From Pseudonocardia kunmingensis (lineage in GTDB: Bacteria > Actinomycetota > Actinomycetes > Mycobacteriales > Pseudonocardiaceae): 64,000 nt of DNA. The DNA is taken from contig NZ_VFPA01000002.1 of the NCBI RefSeq assembly GCF_006716445.1, positions 620,001 through 684,000 of the forward strand, written 5' to 3'. Position numbers and translations under genes: made by a program. The notes under the pieces are model-generated. The model was not told the origin of the DNA. It searched no databases and was given only the letters and a program-made list of their open reading frames with translations. Shown here in pieces: positions 1-7,959 of this stretch (the first letter of the stretch is position 1; every line of letters begins with the position of its first letter).

Positions 1-3
1 CTG

Positions 4-378
4 GTGGACTACCTCGTACTCGGGGACGAGCCGCATCTGGTCGCCCAGGAGTGCACGACCTGCGGGGCGCGGTACTTCGACCGGCGCAGCGCGTGCGCGA
101 GCTGTGGACTGCAGGAGTTCCACGCCGTGGACATCCCCACGACCGGCACCCTGCGGTCCTTCACCATCGTCCACTCCGCCGCCGCGGGCGTGCAGGTTCC
201 GTTCGTCGCCGGGATCGTGGACTGCGACGGGACGAGCGTGAAGGGCAACGTCGTCAACACCCCGCCGGACCCGGAGCACGTGAACCTCGGGATGCCGGTG
301 CGCCTCACCACGATGTCGATCGGGGTCGACGCCGCGGGCGTCGAGGCGGTCGGCTACGGCTTCGAGCCGGCGAACTGA
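4..378 (+). CDS. DUF35 OB-fold / zinc-ribbon acyl-CoA-associated protein (5' end uncertain)
   Basis: Small protein with a rubredoxin-like zinc ribbon (Cys17-x2-Cys20 and Cys31-x2-Cys34) followed by an OB-fold, the layout of DUF35 proteins (about 120-145 aa). Family members form complexes with SCP-x-type thiolases and help them bind acyl-CoA. The gene lies 12 bp upstream of a thiolase and the stop codon region supplies that gene's GAGGAG ribosome site, so the two are surely cotranscribed. The GTG at position 4 is the first start inside the window; no ribosome site is visible, so the true start may lie upstream. Family assignment is firm; the substrate is unknown. Confidence 0.85.
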   Translation: MDYLVLGDEPHLVAQECTTCGARYFDRRSACASCGLQEFHAVDIPTTGTLRSFTIVHSAAAGVQVPFVAGIVDCDGTSVKGNVVNTPPDPEHVNLGMPVRLTTMSIGVDAAGVEAVGYGFEPAN

Positions 379-390
379 GGAGATCCGACT

Positions 391-1587
391 ATGGCGGAGA
401 ACGTGTGGATCCTCGGCATCCACATGACAAGGTTCGGCAAGCACAAGGACAAGGACATCCTCGACCTCTCGTCCGAGGCGGCGATCGGGGCGCTGCGCGA
501 CGGCGGCGTCACGATCAAGGACGTCGGCGTGCTCGGCTTCGGCAACCTGATGGGCAGGGTCACCGGCCAGGCCCTGCAGAAACAGATCGGGCAGACCGGC
601 ATCCCGGTGTTCAACGTCGCCAACGCCTGCGCGACCGGCGCCACCGCGCTGCGCGTTGCGATGATGGCGATCAAGGCGGGCGAAACCGACATCGGCCTCG
701 CCGTCGGTGTGGAGAAGATCGCGGGCGCGGGTCTGCTCGCGGGCGGCTCGCGGGCCGACGACGGCGACACCTGGGCCCCGTCGGGCCGGTACGGCGCGGT
801 CGCCCCGCTCGACGGCCGCGTCGGGACCGAGACCATGCCCGGCGTGTTCGCCCAGATCGGGATGGAGTACGACCACCGCTACGGAGGCGCGGACTTCGAA
901 CTCTTCGCCCGGATCTCCGAGAAGAACCACGCGCACTCCACGCTCAACCCGAACGCGGCGTACCAGAAGCGTTTCACGCTCGACGAGATCATGAACGACC
1001 TCATGATCGCCTACCCGAACACCCGGCCGATGTGCTCGGCCAACTGTGACGGCGCGGCGGCCGCGGTGGTGGTGAGCGAGAGCAGGCTTCGCACGCTGTC
1101 GCTGGAGCAGCAGCGCCGCGCGGTCAAGATCAGCGCGTCGGTACTGACCAGCGACCCGTGGCAGGAGGCGTGCCAGGTCCTTCCCGACGTCAACACGTTG
1201 ACCCGCTCCGCGGCCACGCAGGCCTACGAACAGGCGGGTGTCGGCCCGGAGGACCTCGACCTCGTCGAACTGCACGACTGCTTCGCCACCGCCGAGCTGG
1301 TGCACTACGACAACCTCGGGCTCTGCGAGCCCGGCGGCGCGGTCGACTTCTTCGCCTCCGGTGCGACGTGGCGCGACGGCCGGACCCCGGTGAACGTCTC
1401 GGGCGGGTTGCAGTCGAAGGGGCACCCGATCGCCGCCACCGGCATCGCGAACATCTGGGAGGTCGCCACCCACCTGCGCGGCGAGGCGGGGCCGCGGCAG
1501 ATCGAGAACGCCAAGGTCGGCCTCGCACACGTGATCGGGCTCGGTTCCGCCTGCGGGATCCACGTCCTCGAGAAGTCGGCCGCGTGA
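391..1587 (+). CDS. Thiolase of the SCP-x / lipid-transfer family
   Basis: 398-aa thiolase. The nucleophile is present: Cys80 in NACATGATAL. The second active-site region HDCFATAEL and a late GHPIAATG motif carry the usual histidines. This family cleaves 3-ketoacyl-CoA (SCP-x type) rather than making acetoacetyl-CoA. Start ATG has GAGGAG 8 bp upstream. It is paired with the DUF35 gene just before it, as is usual for thiolases that need a DUF35 partner. Unlike the thiolase-like gene at 55557-56744 this one keeps its cysteine, so ordinary thiolytic chemistry is expected. The physiological acyl-CoA cannot be told from sequence. Confidence 0.88.
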   Translation: MAENVWILGIHMTRFGKHKDKDILDLSSEAAIGALRDGGVTIKDVGVLGFGNLMGRVTGQALQKQIGQTGIPVFNVANACATGATALRVAMMAIKAGETDIGLAVGVEKIAGAGLLAGGSRADDGDTWAPSGRYGAVAPLDGRVGTETMPGVFAQIGMEYDHRYGGADFELFARISEKNHAHSTLNPNAAYQKRFTLDEIMNDLMIAYPNTRPMCSANCDGAAAAVVVSESRLRTLSLEQQRRAVKISASVLTSDPWQEACQVLPDVNTLTRSAATQAYEQAGVGPEDLDLVELHDCFATAELVHYDNLGLCEPGGAVDFFASGATWRDGRTPVNVSGGLQSKGHPIAATGIANIWEVATHLRGEAGPRQIENAKVGLAHVIGLGSACGIHVLEKSAA

Positions 1588-1656
1588 GCCGGAGGCCGGC
1601 CACGGCCGAATGCGATCGCGAGCTTCATCCACATCGTCGCCGAGCGAGGTTCGTGG

Positions 1657-1949
1657 ATGAGCGAAGGAATCTGGTTGCGCGATCGCGCAGCCGTCGTCGG
1701 GATCGGACACACGAAGTACGGCAAGCGCGGTGAGCACGCACACCGCGGGCACCTGCGCTCGTCGTCGAGGCAATGAAGGCAGCGTGCGAAGACGCGGGCA
1801 TCGCGCCGAATGGCATCGACGGCTGGGCGTAGTACTCGAACGACCCGACCGACGCAGGCCAACTGCAGATGGCCTTCGGGAACGAACGCGTGCGCTCCAC
1901 CGCGATGGGCTGGGGCGACGTCGCCGTGCCGGCAGGCGCCCACGTAGCT
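1657..1949 (+). pseudogene. Decayed N-terminal fragment of a second thiolase-like gene
   Basis: From ATG 1657 the frame reads a thiolase N-terminus (RDRAAVVGIGHTKYGKRGE). The reading then shifts frame near 1745-1760 and continues as VVEAMKAACEDAGIAPNG, meets an in-frame TAG at 1830-1832, and goes on as YSNDPTDAGQLQMAFGNE until about 1945, where similarity stops. The order of motifs matches the N-terminal part of the intact thiolase-like protein at 55557-56744 (VAIVGVG, ITEL...ACEDAGLNVKDIDGFAYYS). At least one frameshift, one stop and a large C-terminal deletion make this a pseudogene. Function before decay was presumably that of a DUF35-associated thiolase or aldolase. Confidence 0.75.
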
Positions 1950-1985
1950 GACCTGCCCCGCCCCGCGAACGGAGCGGGGCAGGTC
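1950..1985. terminator. Strong GC-rich hairpin between convergent units
   Basis: A perfect 12-bp inverted repeat (GACCTGCCCCGC at 1950-1961, complement at 1974-1985) with a 12-nt loop. It sits exactly between the plus-strand thiolase relic and the stop codon of the minus-strand gene at 1990, so it can serve as a two-way terminator. No clear T-tract, as is usual in actinomycetes. Confidence 0.65.
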
Positions 1986-1989
1986 CAGC

Positions 1990-2241
1990 TCATCGGCTCC
2001 TGCGCGCTGCGCGGTTCGCCTCGAGCTGGCCGCGCGCTTCGTGCATCGCCGCGAGCCTGCGCTCGGCAGTGCGCCGCTCCTCCGGATCCGTCACCGCGCC
2101 GGCATCTCGCTCGGCCTCCGCGATGGCGTCCAGGAGCCGGGGCAGGGCCTCGTCGACGGTGAGGAGATCCTGCTCTGTCCAGTCGGAGCGCTCCTCCGGC
2201 GGGCGCGCGCCGACCGGTCGTTCGCTGCGCGCCTCGGTCAT
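1990..2241 (-). CDS. Small charged alpha-helical protein coupled to the amidohydrolase
   Basis: 83-aa protein (MTEARSERPVGARPPEE...), very rich in Glu, Arg and Ala and probably wholly helical. No domain recognised. Its ATG overlaps the TGA of the upstream amidohydrolase (ATGA, 2238-2241), so it is translationally coupled and probably real despite its size. No cysteine, no signal peptide, no membrane segment. It may be an accessory or stabilising subunit of the hydrolase; this is inference from coupling only. Confidence 0.6.
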   Translation of the reverse strand: MTEARSERPVGARPPEERSDWTEQDLLTVDEALPRLLDAIAEAERDAGAVTDPEERRTAERRLAAMHEARGQLEANRAARRSR

Positions 2242-3383
2242 GCCGGGAAGTTGTAGAGCCTGCGCACGTTGTGCTCGACCATCCGCTGGACCTCCTCGTC
2301 GGGGACGTTCCGGAAGGCCTCTGCGGCGCGCTTGCGGCTGTGCGGCCAGTAGGAGTCCGAGTGCGGGTAGTCGCACTCCCAGGTGATGTTGTCGACCCCG
2401 ATGTGGTGGCGGTTCTCGACGCCGAAGAAGTCGTCGATGAAGCAGCCGTGGACGTGCTTGCGGAACAGGTCCGAGGGGCGCACGGACTGGTTGACGTTCT
2501 GGTAGTAGCGGTGCCGCTCCCAGGTGCCGTCGATGCGCTCGAGCATGTACGGGATCCACCCGATGCCGCCCTCGGAGAGCCCGACCTTGAGATTCGGGTG
2601 CCGGTGGAACACGGGCGAGAAGAGCAGGTCCGCCGTCGCGTACATCGAGTTGCAGCCGAACAGGGCGATCGCGACCGCGAAGGGGGCGTCGTCGGCGGTG
2701 AAGGGCGCCTGCCCGGAGGTGCCGAAGTGCAGGCACATCGGCATGTCGGTCTCCTCCAGCGCGGAGAAGACGCCCTCCCAGTGGTCGGAGTGGAACGAGG
2801 GCAGGCCGAGCGGCACGGGGTTCTCGGGGAAGCCGACGCACTTGGCGCCCTTGGCGGCGGTGCGGTGGATCTCCTGCACACACGCGTCAGCGTCCCAGAG
2901 CGGCAGGATCGCCATCGGGATGAAGCGGTCGGGCGCCGTGGCGCACCACTCGTCGAGCATGAAGTCGTTCCACGCCTGGACCGACAGCAGCGCGAGCTGC
3001 TTGTCCTCGCCCTCCAGGAAGACGGTGCCCGCGAACCGCGGGAAGGAAGGGAAGTTGATGGCACCCCAGACGCCGTCGATGTCCATGTCGGCCAGCCGGG
3101 CCTTGGGGTCGTAGCAGCCCGGGATCATGTCGTCGTAGCGGATCGGTTCGACGCCGAACTCCTCGGGCTTCTTGCCCGCGACCGCGTTGAGGCCGATGTA
3201 GGGGTAGATCCGGTCTTCGTACTTCCAGACCTGGGCCGGGGGCTGGCCCTCGGCCATCCGCTGCTCGACGATCTGCGGCCCGGCGTCGCGGTACTTCGCC
3301 GGGAGCCGGTCGGACCAGACCCTCGGGTGCTCGATGAGGTGGTCGTCGGTCGAGAGCAGCTTCATGTAGGGCTGCAACGGCAT
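2238..3383 (-). CDS. Amidohydrolase-family (COG2159) metal-dependent hydrolase/decarboxylase
   Basis: 381-aa TIM-barrel protein of the amidohydrolase-2 type. The N-terminal DxH metal motif is seen in STDDHLIEHP (Asp13, His15); later metal/active-site elements are CLHFGTSG, FHRHPNLKVGLSEGG and ITWECDYPHSDSYWP, which place the conserved His and Asp residues as in ACMSD-like decarboxylases and related hydrolases. The start MPLQPYMKLL was chosen over a longer frame because GGGGAGAG lies just upstream. Family members hydrolyse or decarboxylate aromatic and cyclic acids; the substrate here is unknown. First gene of a two-gene minus-strand unit with the 83-aa protein. Confidence 0.85.
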   Translation of the reverse strand: MPLQPYMKLLSTDDHLIEHPRVWSDRLPAKYRDAGPQIVEQRMAEGQPPAQVWKYEDRIYPYIGLNAVAGKKPEEFGVEPIRYDDMIPGCYDPKARLADMDIDGVWGAINFPSFPRFAGTVFLEGEDKQLALLSVQAWNDFMLDEWCATAPDRFIPMAILPLWDADACVQEIHRTAAKGAKCVGFPENPVPLGLPSFHSDHWEGVFSALEETDMPMCLHFGTSGQAPFTADDAPFAVAIALFGCNSMYATADLLFSPVFHRHPNLKVGLSEGGIGWIPYMLERIDGTWERHRYYQNVNQSVRPSDLFRKHVHGCFIDDFFGVENRHHIGVDNITWECDYPHSDSYWPHSRKRAAEAFRNVPDEEVQRMVEHNVRRLYNFPA

Positions 3384-4014
3384 TGATGCTCTCCCCTGAT
3401 CGTCGGGCCGCGGAATCGTTGCGCTCGGCCGTGGACGACCGAGCGCGACGACCGGCCCGGGAACGGACACTCAGGTGACGTGCAGCACAGATATTAATCA
3501 TCAAACTCATTCACCGCAAGGCTTACGGGATGCCTGCCGGTGGTGCGGCGTGGCTGTCCGACATCGCCACCGCGATCATGACGTCGATGTTCACCGCGAC
3601 CAACGTCGGAGGTCGGGCGCGGAGACTGCTTTGATCGCCACGCGGGTGTGGCTGCATCTTCAGGGAGGACTTCGACAAAGTCGCCGAGCAGTAGACGGGT
3701 CTGCACACCCACGGTACGGGCCAGCTGACAGGGGATCGCGCTGGTCGAGCTGGTTGGCAGGTGCTCGCCAACCAGCGGGCGCTCGTTGCTGACCTCGTCG
3801 CGCGGTTCCGTACGGCCATCGATCCCCGTATCGTGGACGACGCCTCCGTCGTCGCCCTCATGGCCCTGATGCGGGGCAGCCACCGAGCTCTCCGTCAACG
3901 CCTCGGCAGAACGCGACGCGGCTGCGCTCGAAGCGGCGGCTCTCCTCGTCGAGGGCAGGCTCATCACGGATTGAACTCTCGATCTGCCGTGATGTGTGCT
4001 GGCAGGCTGGGGTC
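3384..4014. other. 631-bp intergenic region with eroded coding traces
   Basis: Contains the promoter region of the amidohydrolase (AT-rich patch around 3490-3510) and, further right, coding-like traces on the plus strand. One frame from about 3761 reads RALVADLVARFRTAIDPRI and DDASVVALMALMRG. After a frameshift near 3880 another frame reads ATELSVNASAERDAAALEAA and ends in a stop at 3971-3973. An earlier piece near 3530-3640 reads MPAGGAAWLSDIATAIMT. I recognise no family. The pieces look like remnants of one or two lost genes; an intact small gene on the opposite strand cannot be excluded. Confidence 0.4.
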
Positions 4015-4665
4015 ATGACGACCACCAACGGTCCGTCGCAGCGCTCGCGGGAGCGCAACGTGCGAGGGCAGGGTGACCGGTTGCGTGAGGAGGTCCTCGA
4101 GGCCCTGGCGCGGCTGGTGTCCGACGATGCGCGGATGGCGCCGCTGCCGGTGTCGTTGCGGGAGGTAGCGCGGGAGGCCGGAGTCACTGCGCCGGCGATC
4201 TACCGGCACTTCGCGACCAAGGAGGAGCTCGGTGAGGCCGCTGTCGCCGACGGCTTCGCGCGCCTGCTGGCTGCGATGCGGGAGGCGGATGCCCGCGCCC
4301 GTGCGGCGGACGACGATCCGGCGGCGGCCCTCGCGGCGCAGGCGCACGCCTACTGCCGCTTTGCCGGCGAGCACCGCGGCCAGTTCCGGTTGATGTTGCG
4401 CTGGATCGTGCCCGGTGCTTCGGGTGAGGGCGCCGCCGCGCTCGCCGCCCAGTGGCGGGCGGCGGTGGAGCGGTTGCGCGAGCGCGGCATCGAGCTGACC
4501 CAGGACGAGGACGACGCCGCCACCTTCGTGTGGGCTTCGGTGCACGGACGCCTCGCGCTCGACCCGACGCTATCGGCGGTGTGGCCACGATCCGCCGGTA
4601 GCGGCATGACCGAGTTCGTCGACCGTCTGGTCGCCTCGCTCGTTGCTGTCGCAAGGCGACGCTGA
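4015..4665 (+). CDS. TetR-family transcriptional regulator
   Basis: 216 aa. The N-terminal helix-turn-helix is clear: VSLREVAREAGVTAPAIYRH followed by FATKEELGEA, at about residues 45-75. The C-terminal half contains the HAYCRFAGEHRGQFRLML type segment seen in the WHG-domain TetR group. The ATG at 4015 is preferred over an upstream ATG at 3994 because the protein then begins MTTTNGPSQRSRERN, typical of the family. It stands just upstream of, and in the same direction as, the SDR-CMD-P450 unit, so it probably represses that unit and perhaps itself. Ligand unknown. Confidence 0.85.
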   Translation: MTTTNGPSQRSRERNVRGQGDRLREEVLEALARLVSDDARMAPLPVSLREVAREAGVTAPAIYRHFATKEELGEAAVADGFARLLAAMREADARARAADDDPAAALAAQAHAYCRFAGEHRGQFRLMLRWIVPGASGEGAAALAAQWRAAVERLRERGIELTQDEDDAATFVWASVHGRLALDPTLSAVWPRSAGSGMTEFVDRLVASLVAVARRR

Positions 4666-4739
4666 TTTCACCGGTCCGAGTCGTCCGGGGCGGGAACAGT
4701 CTCGTGGCGGGAGCAGGGCCGCTCCGTGCCCGTCCGCTT

Positions 4740-4781
4740 AACGCGTGTATATTTATAGTTGTTTAGTGAGAGGAGTGATTC
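4740..4781 (+). promoter_or_regulatory. AT-rich promoter/leader of the SDR-CMD-P450 unit
   Basis: The stretch AACGCGTGTATATTTATAGT is sharply AT-rich against a very GC-rich background. It is followed by GTTTAGTGAGAGGAG, which supplies the ribosome site 6 bp before ATG 4782. Likely -10 region and operator area for the preceding TetR regulator. No clean palindrome seen. Confidence 0.5.
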
Positions 4782-5597
4782 ATGAGCTCCACCACGGGGA
4801 CGCGGCTGACAGGCAAGGGTGCCGTGGTGATCGGCGGCGGCCAGACCCCGGGGCCGACGGTGGGCAATGGTCGGGCCACCGCCCTGACGTTCGCCCGCGA
4901 GGGCGCGAAGGTCCTCGTCGTGGACCTCGACGAGGGCTCGGCACGCGACACCGTCGACGAGATCCGGGCCGCTGGTGGTACGGCGACCGCGCGCCGGGCC
5001 GACATCACCGACGAGGCCGACTGCGCCGCCCTGCCGGGTGCGGCGGTCGACGTGTTGGGTCGGATCGACGTGCTGCACCACAACGTCGGGATCGTCCCGC
5101 GGGGCAACAGCGACGAGCTGTCGCTGGCGGACTGGCAACACGGTTTCGACGTCAACCTCACCGGCATGTGGCTGGTGTGCAAGTACGTCATTCCCGTGAT
5201 GCGTGAGGCCGGCGGGGGATCGGTCGTGTTGATCTCCTCGCTGGCGGGAGGGCTGGCCGGCGGCGCCACGATCGCCTACACGACCGCGAAGGCGGCGGTG
5301 AACTCGATGGGACGCTCGCTGGCACTGGAGAACGCCGCCGCCGGGGTGCGGGTGAACGTCATCGCACCGGGCATGATCGATACCCCCATGGGCGTCGACG
5401 ACGTTGCCCGCGCCTCGGGAACGCCTCGAGAGCAGGTGGCGGCCCAACGCGCGGCGATGATCCCGATGGGCCACCAGGGCACCAGCTGGGACGTCGCCAA
5501 TGCAGCACTGTTCCTGGCCAGTGCGGAAGCCGCGTTCGTCACCGGGGCGATCCTGCCCGTCGACGGCGGCTCGGCTCTGGGCCTGCCGCGGACGTAG
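4782..5597 (+). CDS. Short-chain dehydrogenase/reductase with extended glycine motif
   Basis: 271-aa SDR. The cofactor loop is longer than usual: IGGGQTPGPTVGNGRA (residues 18-32) in place of TGxxxGIG. HHNVG (99-103) takes the NNAG position. The catalytic Ser152/153, Tyr166 and Lys170 (YTTAK) are all present, and the C-terminus FVTGAILPVDGG is standard. An NAD(P)-dependent alcohol/ketone oxidoreductase is expected; the insert in the glycine loop marks a distinct SDR subgroup. First gene after the AT-rich promoter, 11 bp before the CMD-like gene and sharing its operon with the P450. Confidence 0.88.
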   Translation: MSSTTGTRLTGKGAVVIGGGQTPGPTVGNGRATALTFAREGAKVLVVDLDEGSARDTVDEIRAAGGTATARRADITDEADCAALPGAAVDVLGRIDVLHHNVGIVPRGNSDELSLADWQHGFDVNLTGMWLVCKYVIPVMREAGGGSVVLISSLAGGLAGGATIAYTTAKAAVNSMGRSLALENAAAGVRVNVIAPGMIDTPMGVDDVARASGTPREQVAAQRAAMIPMGHQGTSWDVANAALFLASAEAAFVTGAILPVDGGSALGLPRT

Positions 5598-5608
5598 AGG
5601 GGGAGCAG

Positions 5609-6085
5609 ATGACCGACCGTCGTGCCGAGGGCGTACGCGTGGTCCGCGAGATGCTCCCCGAGATCGCCGAACAGATGATCGGACCGGACGGCGAGAACGC
5701 GATGGAGGGGCAGTTCGCCGGGGAGATCGGCGAGTTCGCTCTGACCCACGCCTTCGGGGGTCTGTGGACCCGACCCGGTCTGGACCACCGTGCTCGCAGC
5801 CTGGTCACCCTCGGCATCCTCATCGCCCTCGGGGCCGAGGAGGAACTCGCCATCCACCTGGACGCCGCCAGGCGCAACGGGCTCACGGTCGGCGAGCTCG
5901 AAGAAGTCGTATACCACGCCACCGGCTACGTGGGCTTCCCAATGGCCGGCCGCGCGCGGGCCGTCGGTCGGCGAGTGCTCGGCGACGACCACCAGGGCGG
6001 CGCGGACCTGGGCGTGTCTGATGGCTGCAACTGTAAGGATCGAGGAGAAGATGTCGGAGACGGTCCCGCTGTACATGGCCCGTGA
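5609..6085 (+). CDS. Carboxymuconolactone-decarboxylase-like (CMD/AhpD fold) protein
   Basis: 158 aa. The family core is WTRPGLDHRARSLVTLGILI then EEELAIHLDAARRNGLTVGE and EEVVYHATGYVGFP, the helical CMD domain at about residues 50-115. There is no CxxC motif, so it is of the decarboxylase/lactonase-like branch and not a peroxidase of the AhpD type. The true C-terminal tail runs past the start of the P450 gene (35-bp overlap), which is odd and could mean that the tail was extended by a frameshift. GGGGGAGCAG precedes the ATG. Specific reaction unknown. Confidence 0.8.
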   Translation: MTDRRAEGVRVVREMLPEIAEQMIGPDGENAMEGQFAGEIGEFALTHAFGGLWTRPGLDHRARSLVTLGILIALGAEEELAIHLDAARRNGLTVGELEEVVYHATGYVGFPMAGRARAVGRRVLGDDHQGGADLGVSDGCNCKDRGEDVGDGPAVHGP

Positions 6086-7262
6086 CGGGCTCGGCCCCGC
6101 CGCGGAGGCGGTCGCACTGCGCGAGAGCGGAGAGGTGGCTCCGACTCGGATCACCCTCGGCTCCGGCGAGGCGTGGCTGGTCACTCGCTACGAGGACGTC
6201 CGCGCGGTGCTCGGCGACTCGGAGCGGTTCTCGAACGCAGCGACAATGCTCGCCGGTGGGTCGGAGGCAGCCGGGGGTCTGTCCGCCGAGGAGCTGGAGC
6301 GGATGCGGAAGGGGCAGCTGCTCGCGTTCGACCCGCCGGAGCACACCCAGCTGCGGCGATTCCTCACTCCGGAGTTCACGATGCGTCGGATCCGTGCCCT
6401 CGAGCCTCGGATCGGCGAGATCGTCGATGAGCACCTGGACCTGGTGGAGCGACTCGGGCCGGGTGCGGACCTGGTGCCGAACTTCGCGCTGCCGATCCCG
6501 TCCCTGGTGATCTGCGAGCTGCTGGGCGTCCCATACGCGGACCGTGCCGGCTTCCAGGAACGCACGTCGCGGCAGACCGACACCTCGCTGCCGGCAGAGG
6601 AGCGTTCCCGGCTGAGTCGTGAGGGGCTGGTCTACATGCGCGGGCTGGTCGAGCGCGCGCAGGCCGACCCGGGCGAGGACATCCTGGGCATGTTGGTGCG
6701 CGATCACGCGGACGATCTCGATGCCGACGCGCTGACCAACATCGCGGGTCTGCTGCTCACCGCAGGCCACGAGACCACCGCCAACATGCTGGCTATGACC
6801 ACGATCGCCCTGGTCACTCACCCCGACCAGCTGGTGTGGCTGCGCGAACACCTCGACGAGCCCGTCGCTCTCAACGGGGCGATCGAAGAGTTGCTGCGGT
6901 TCCTGTCCGTCGCGCACTCCGGCATCCCCCGTACCGCCACCACCGATGTCGAGATCGGCGGGACGACGATCCGGGCGGGCGAGAAGGTGCTGTTCGCGCT
7001 GTCCCCGGCCAACCGCGACCCCCGATTCCTGGACGAGCCGGACACCCTCGACCTCACCCGCAAGCCCGGGGCGCATGTCGCGTTCGGCTACGGGCCGCAC
7101 CACTGTCTCGGGGCGCCGCTGGCCCGCGCCGAGTTGCGGGTCGCGCTGCCGGCGCTCCTGCGCCGCTTCCCGGACCTGGCACTCGGGGGGCCGTTCGAGG
7201 AGATCCCGTTCCGCCCGCACCATGTCGTCTACGGCGTTGAGTCGTTGCCGGTGACCTGGTGA
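6051..7262 (+). CDS. Cytochrome P450 (class I, soluble bacterial type)
   Basis: 403 aa, the usual length for a soluble actinomycete CYP. The oxygen-activating I-helix motif AGHET lies at residues 238-242, the ExxR motif is in EELLRF, and the heme loop FGYGPHHCLGAPLAR holds the thiolate ligand Cys352. The start at 6051 was chosen because GAGGAG lies 3-4 bp before it; an in-frame ATG at 6021 has no ribosome site. No ferredoxin or ferredoxin reductase gene is seen nearby, so electrons must come from elsewhere. With the upstream SDR it could hydroxylate a substrate and oxidise the alcohol. Substrate unknown. Confidence 0.93.
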   Translation: MSETVPLYMARDGLGPAAEAVALRESGEVAPTRITLGSGEAWLVTRYEDVRAVLGDSERFSNAATMLAGGSEAAGGLSAEELERMRKGQLLAFDPPEHTQLRRFLTPEFTMRRIRALEPRIGEIVDEHLDLVERLGPGADLVPNFALPIPSLVICELLGVPYADRAGFQERTSRQTDTSLPAEERSRLSREGLVYMRGLVERAQADPGEDILGMLVRDHADDLDADALTNIAGLLLTAGHETTANMLAMTTIALVTHPDQLVWLREHLDEPVALNGAIEELLRFLSVAHSGIPRTATTDVEIGGTTIRAGEKVLFALSPANRDPRFLDEPDTLDLTRKPGAHVAFGYGPHHCLGAPLARAELRVALPALLRRFPDLALGGPFEEIPFRPHHVVYGVESLPVTW

Positions 7263-7276
7263 CCTACTCCCGCTAG

Positions 7277-7324
7277 GTCACCGGGATCGTCCTGCCGGTC
7301 GATGCGGCCTTCACCAACCACTGA
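7277..7324 (+). pseudogene. C-terminal scrap of an SDR gene
   Basis: Fifteen codons read VTGIVLPVDAAFTNH and then a stop. This is the conserved SDR C-terminal signature (VTGxxLPVDGG-FT). Nothing upstream in the frame is SDR-like because the P450 gene ends immediately before it, so this is a remnant joined to the P450 by a deletion. The same kind of scrap occurs at 52936-53016. Confidence 0.65.
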
Positions 7325-7397
7325 TCCCGAGGATCGGGAACGGTTCCGCTGCTCCCGCTACAACGCGAATTGTTACACTCGTCTCGTCGTCGACAGC

Positions 7398-7925
7398 GTG
7401 CCGTCATGGTTCACCGATGCTCTGGCCGCTCCGGTCGAGGTTGCTGAGGTCGAGGTGGCGAACGCCCCGGCGCGCTTCCGTGCGTGGGGCGCGGCGGGCC
7501 CGCTCGTGCTCGTGCTCGTGCGCGGCGGCGGCGCGCACAGCCCTTGGTGGGACTACATCGGTCCGTTGCTCGCGACCCTCCGGCGGGTCGTCGCACTCGA
7601 CCTGACAGGCCACGGCGACTCGGGCCGCCGTCCGGAGTACAGCCGGGCCTGCTGGGCGGAGGGGTCCTCGCCGTGGCCCACGCCGGCGGCGCCGGCTCCC
7701 GTCGTCGTCGGGCACAGCATGGGGGGCCCGTCACATTCACGGCGGCGCGGCTTCTCGGCTCGGAGCTGGGCGGCGCGGTGATCGTCGACACCACGGTGCG
7801 CGAGCTCCCTCCTGAGGAGGCCGCGGCCCGTGACCGGCGCGCGCTCGGGCCGCTGCGCGTCTACCCCAGCCGGGAGCAGGCGGTCCGGAACTTCCGCCTG
7901 GTACCCGATCAGGTCAGGCAACTGC
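7398..7925 (+). pseudogene. Frameshifted, truncated alpha/beta-hydrolase
   Basis: The frame from GTG 7398 reads a hydrolase N-terminus with the oxyanion region VRGGGAHSPWWDYIGPLL, then ALDLTGHGDSGRRPEY. After about 7665 the continuation (GVLAVAHAGGAGS) lies in another frame. The nucleophile elbow VVVGHSMGG returns in the first frame, and from about 7735 PVTFTAARLLGSELGGAV is again in the second frame. Similarity fades near 7925, well before a normal C-terminus. At least three frame changes plus truncation indicate a pseudogene; clustered sequencing errors could explain the shifts but not the truncation. Confidence 0.75.
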
Positions 7926-7959
7926 TCTCCTGCCGGTATCGTCGCGGAACGCAGAGCCA

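Noticed and set aside
2271..3386. A 371-codon open frame on the plus strand opposite the amidohydrolase
   Set aside because: Its protein is a low-complexity Val/Gly/Asp/Arg shadow of the amidohydrolase in GC-rich DNA; no domain and no ribosome site.
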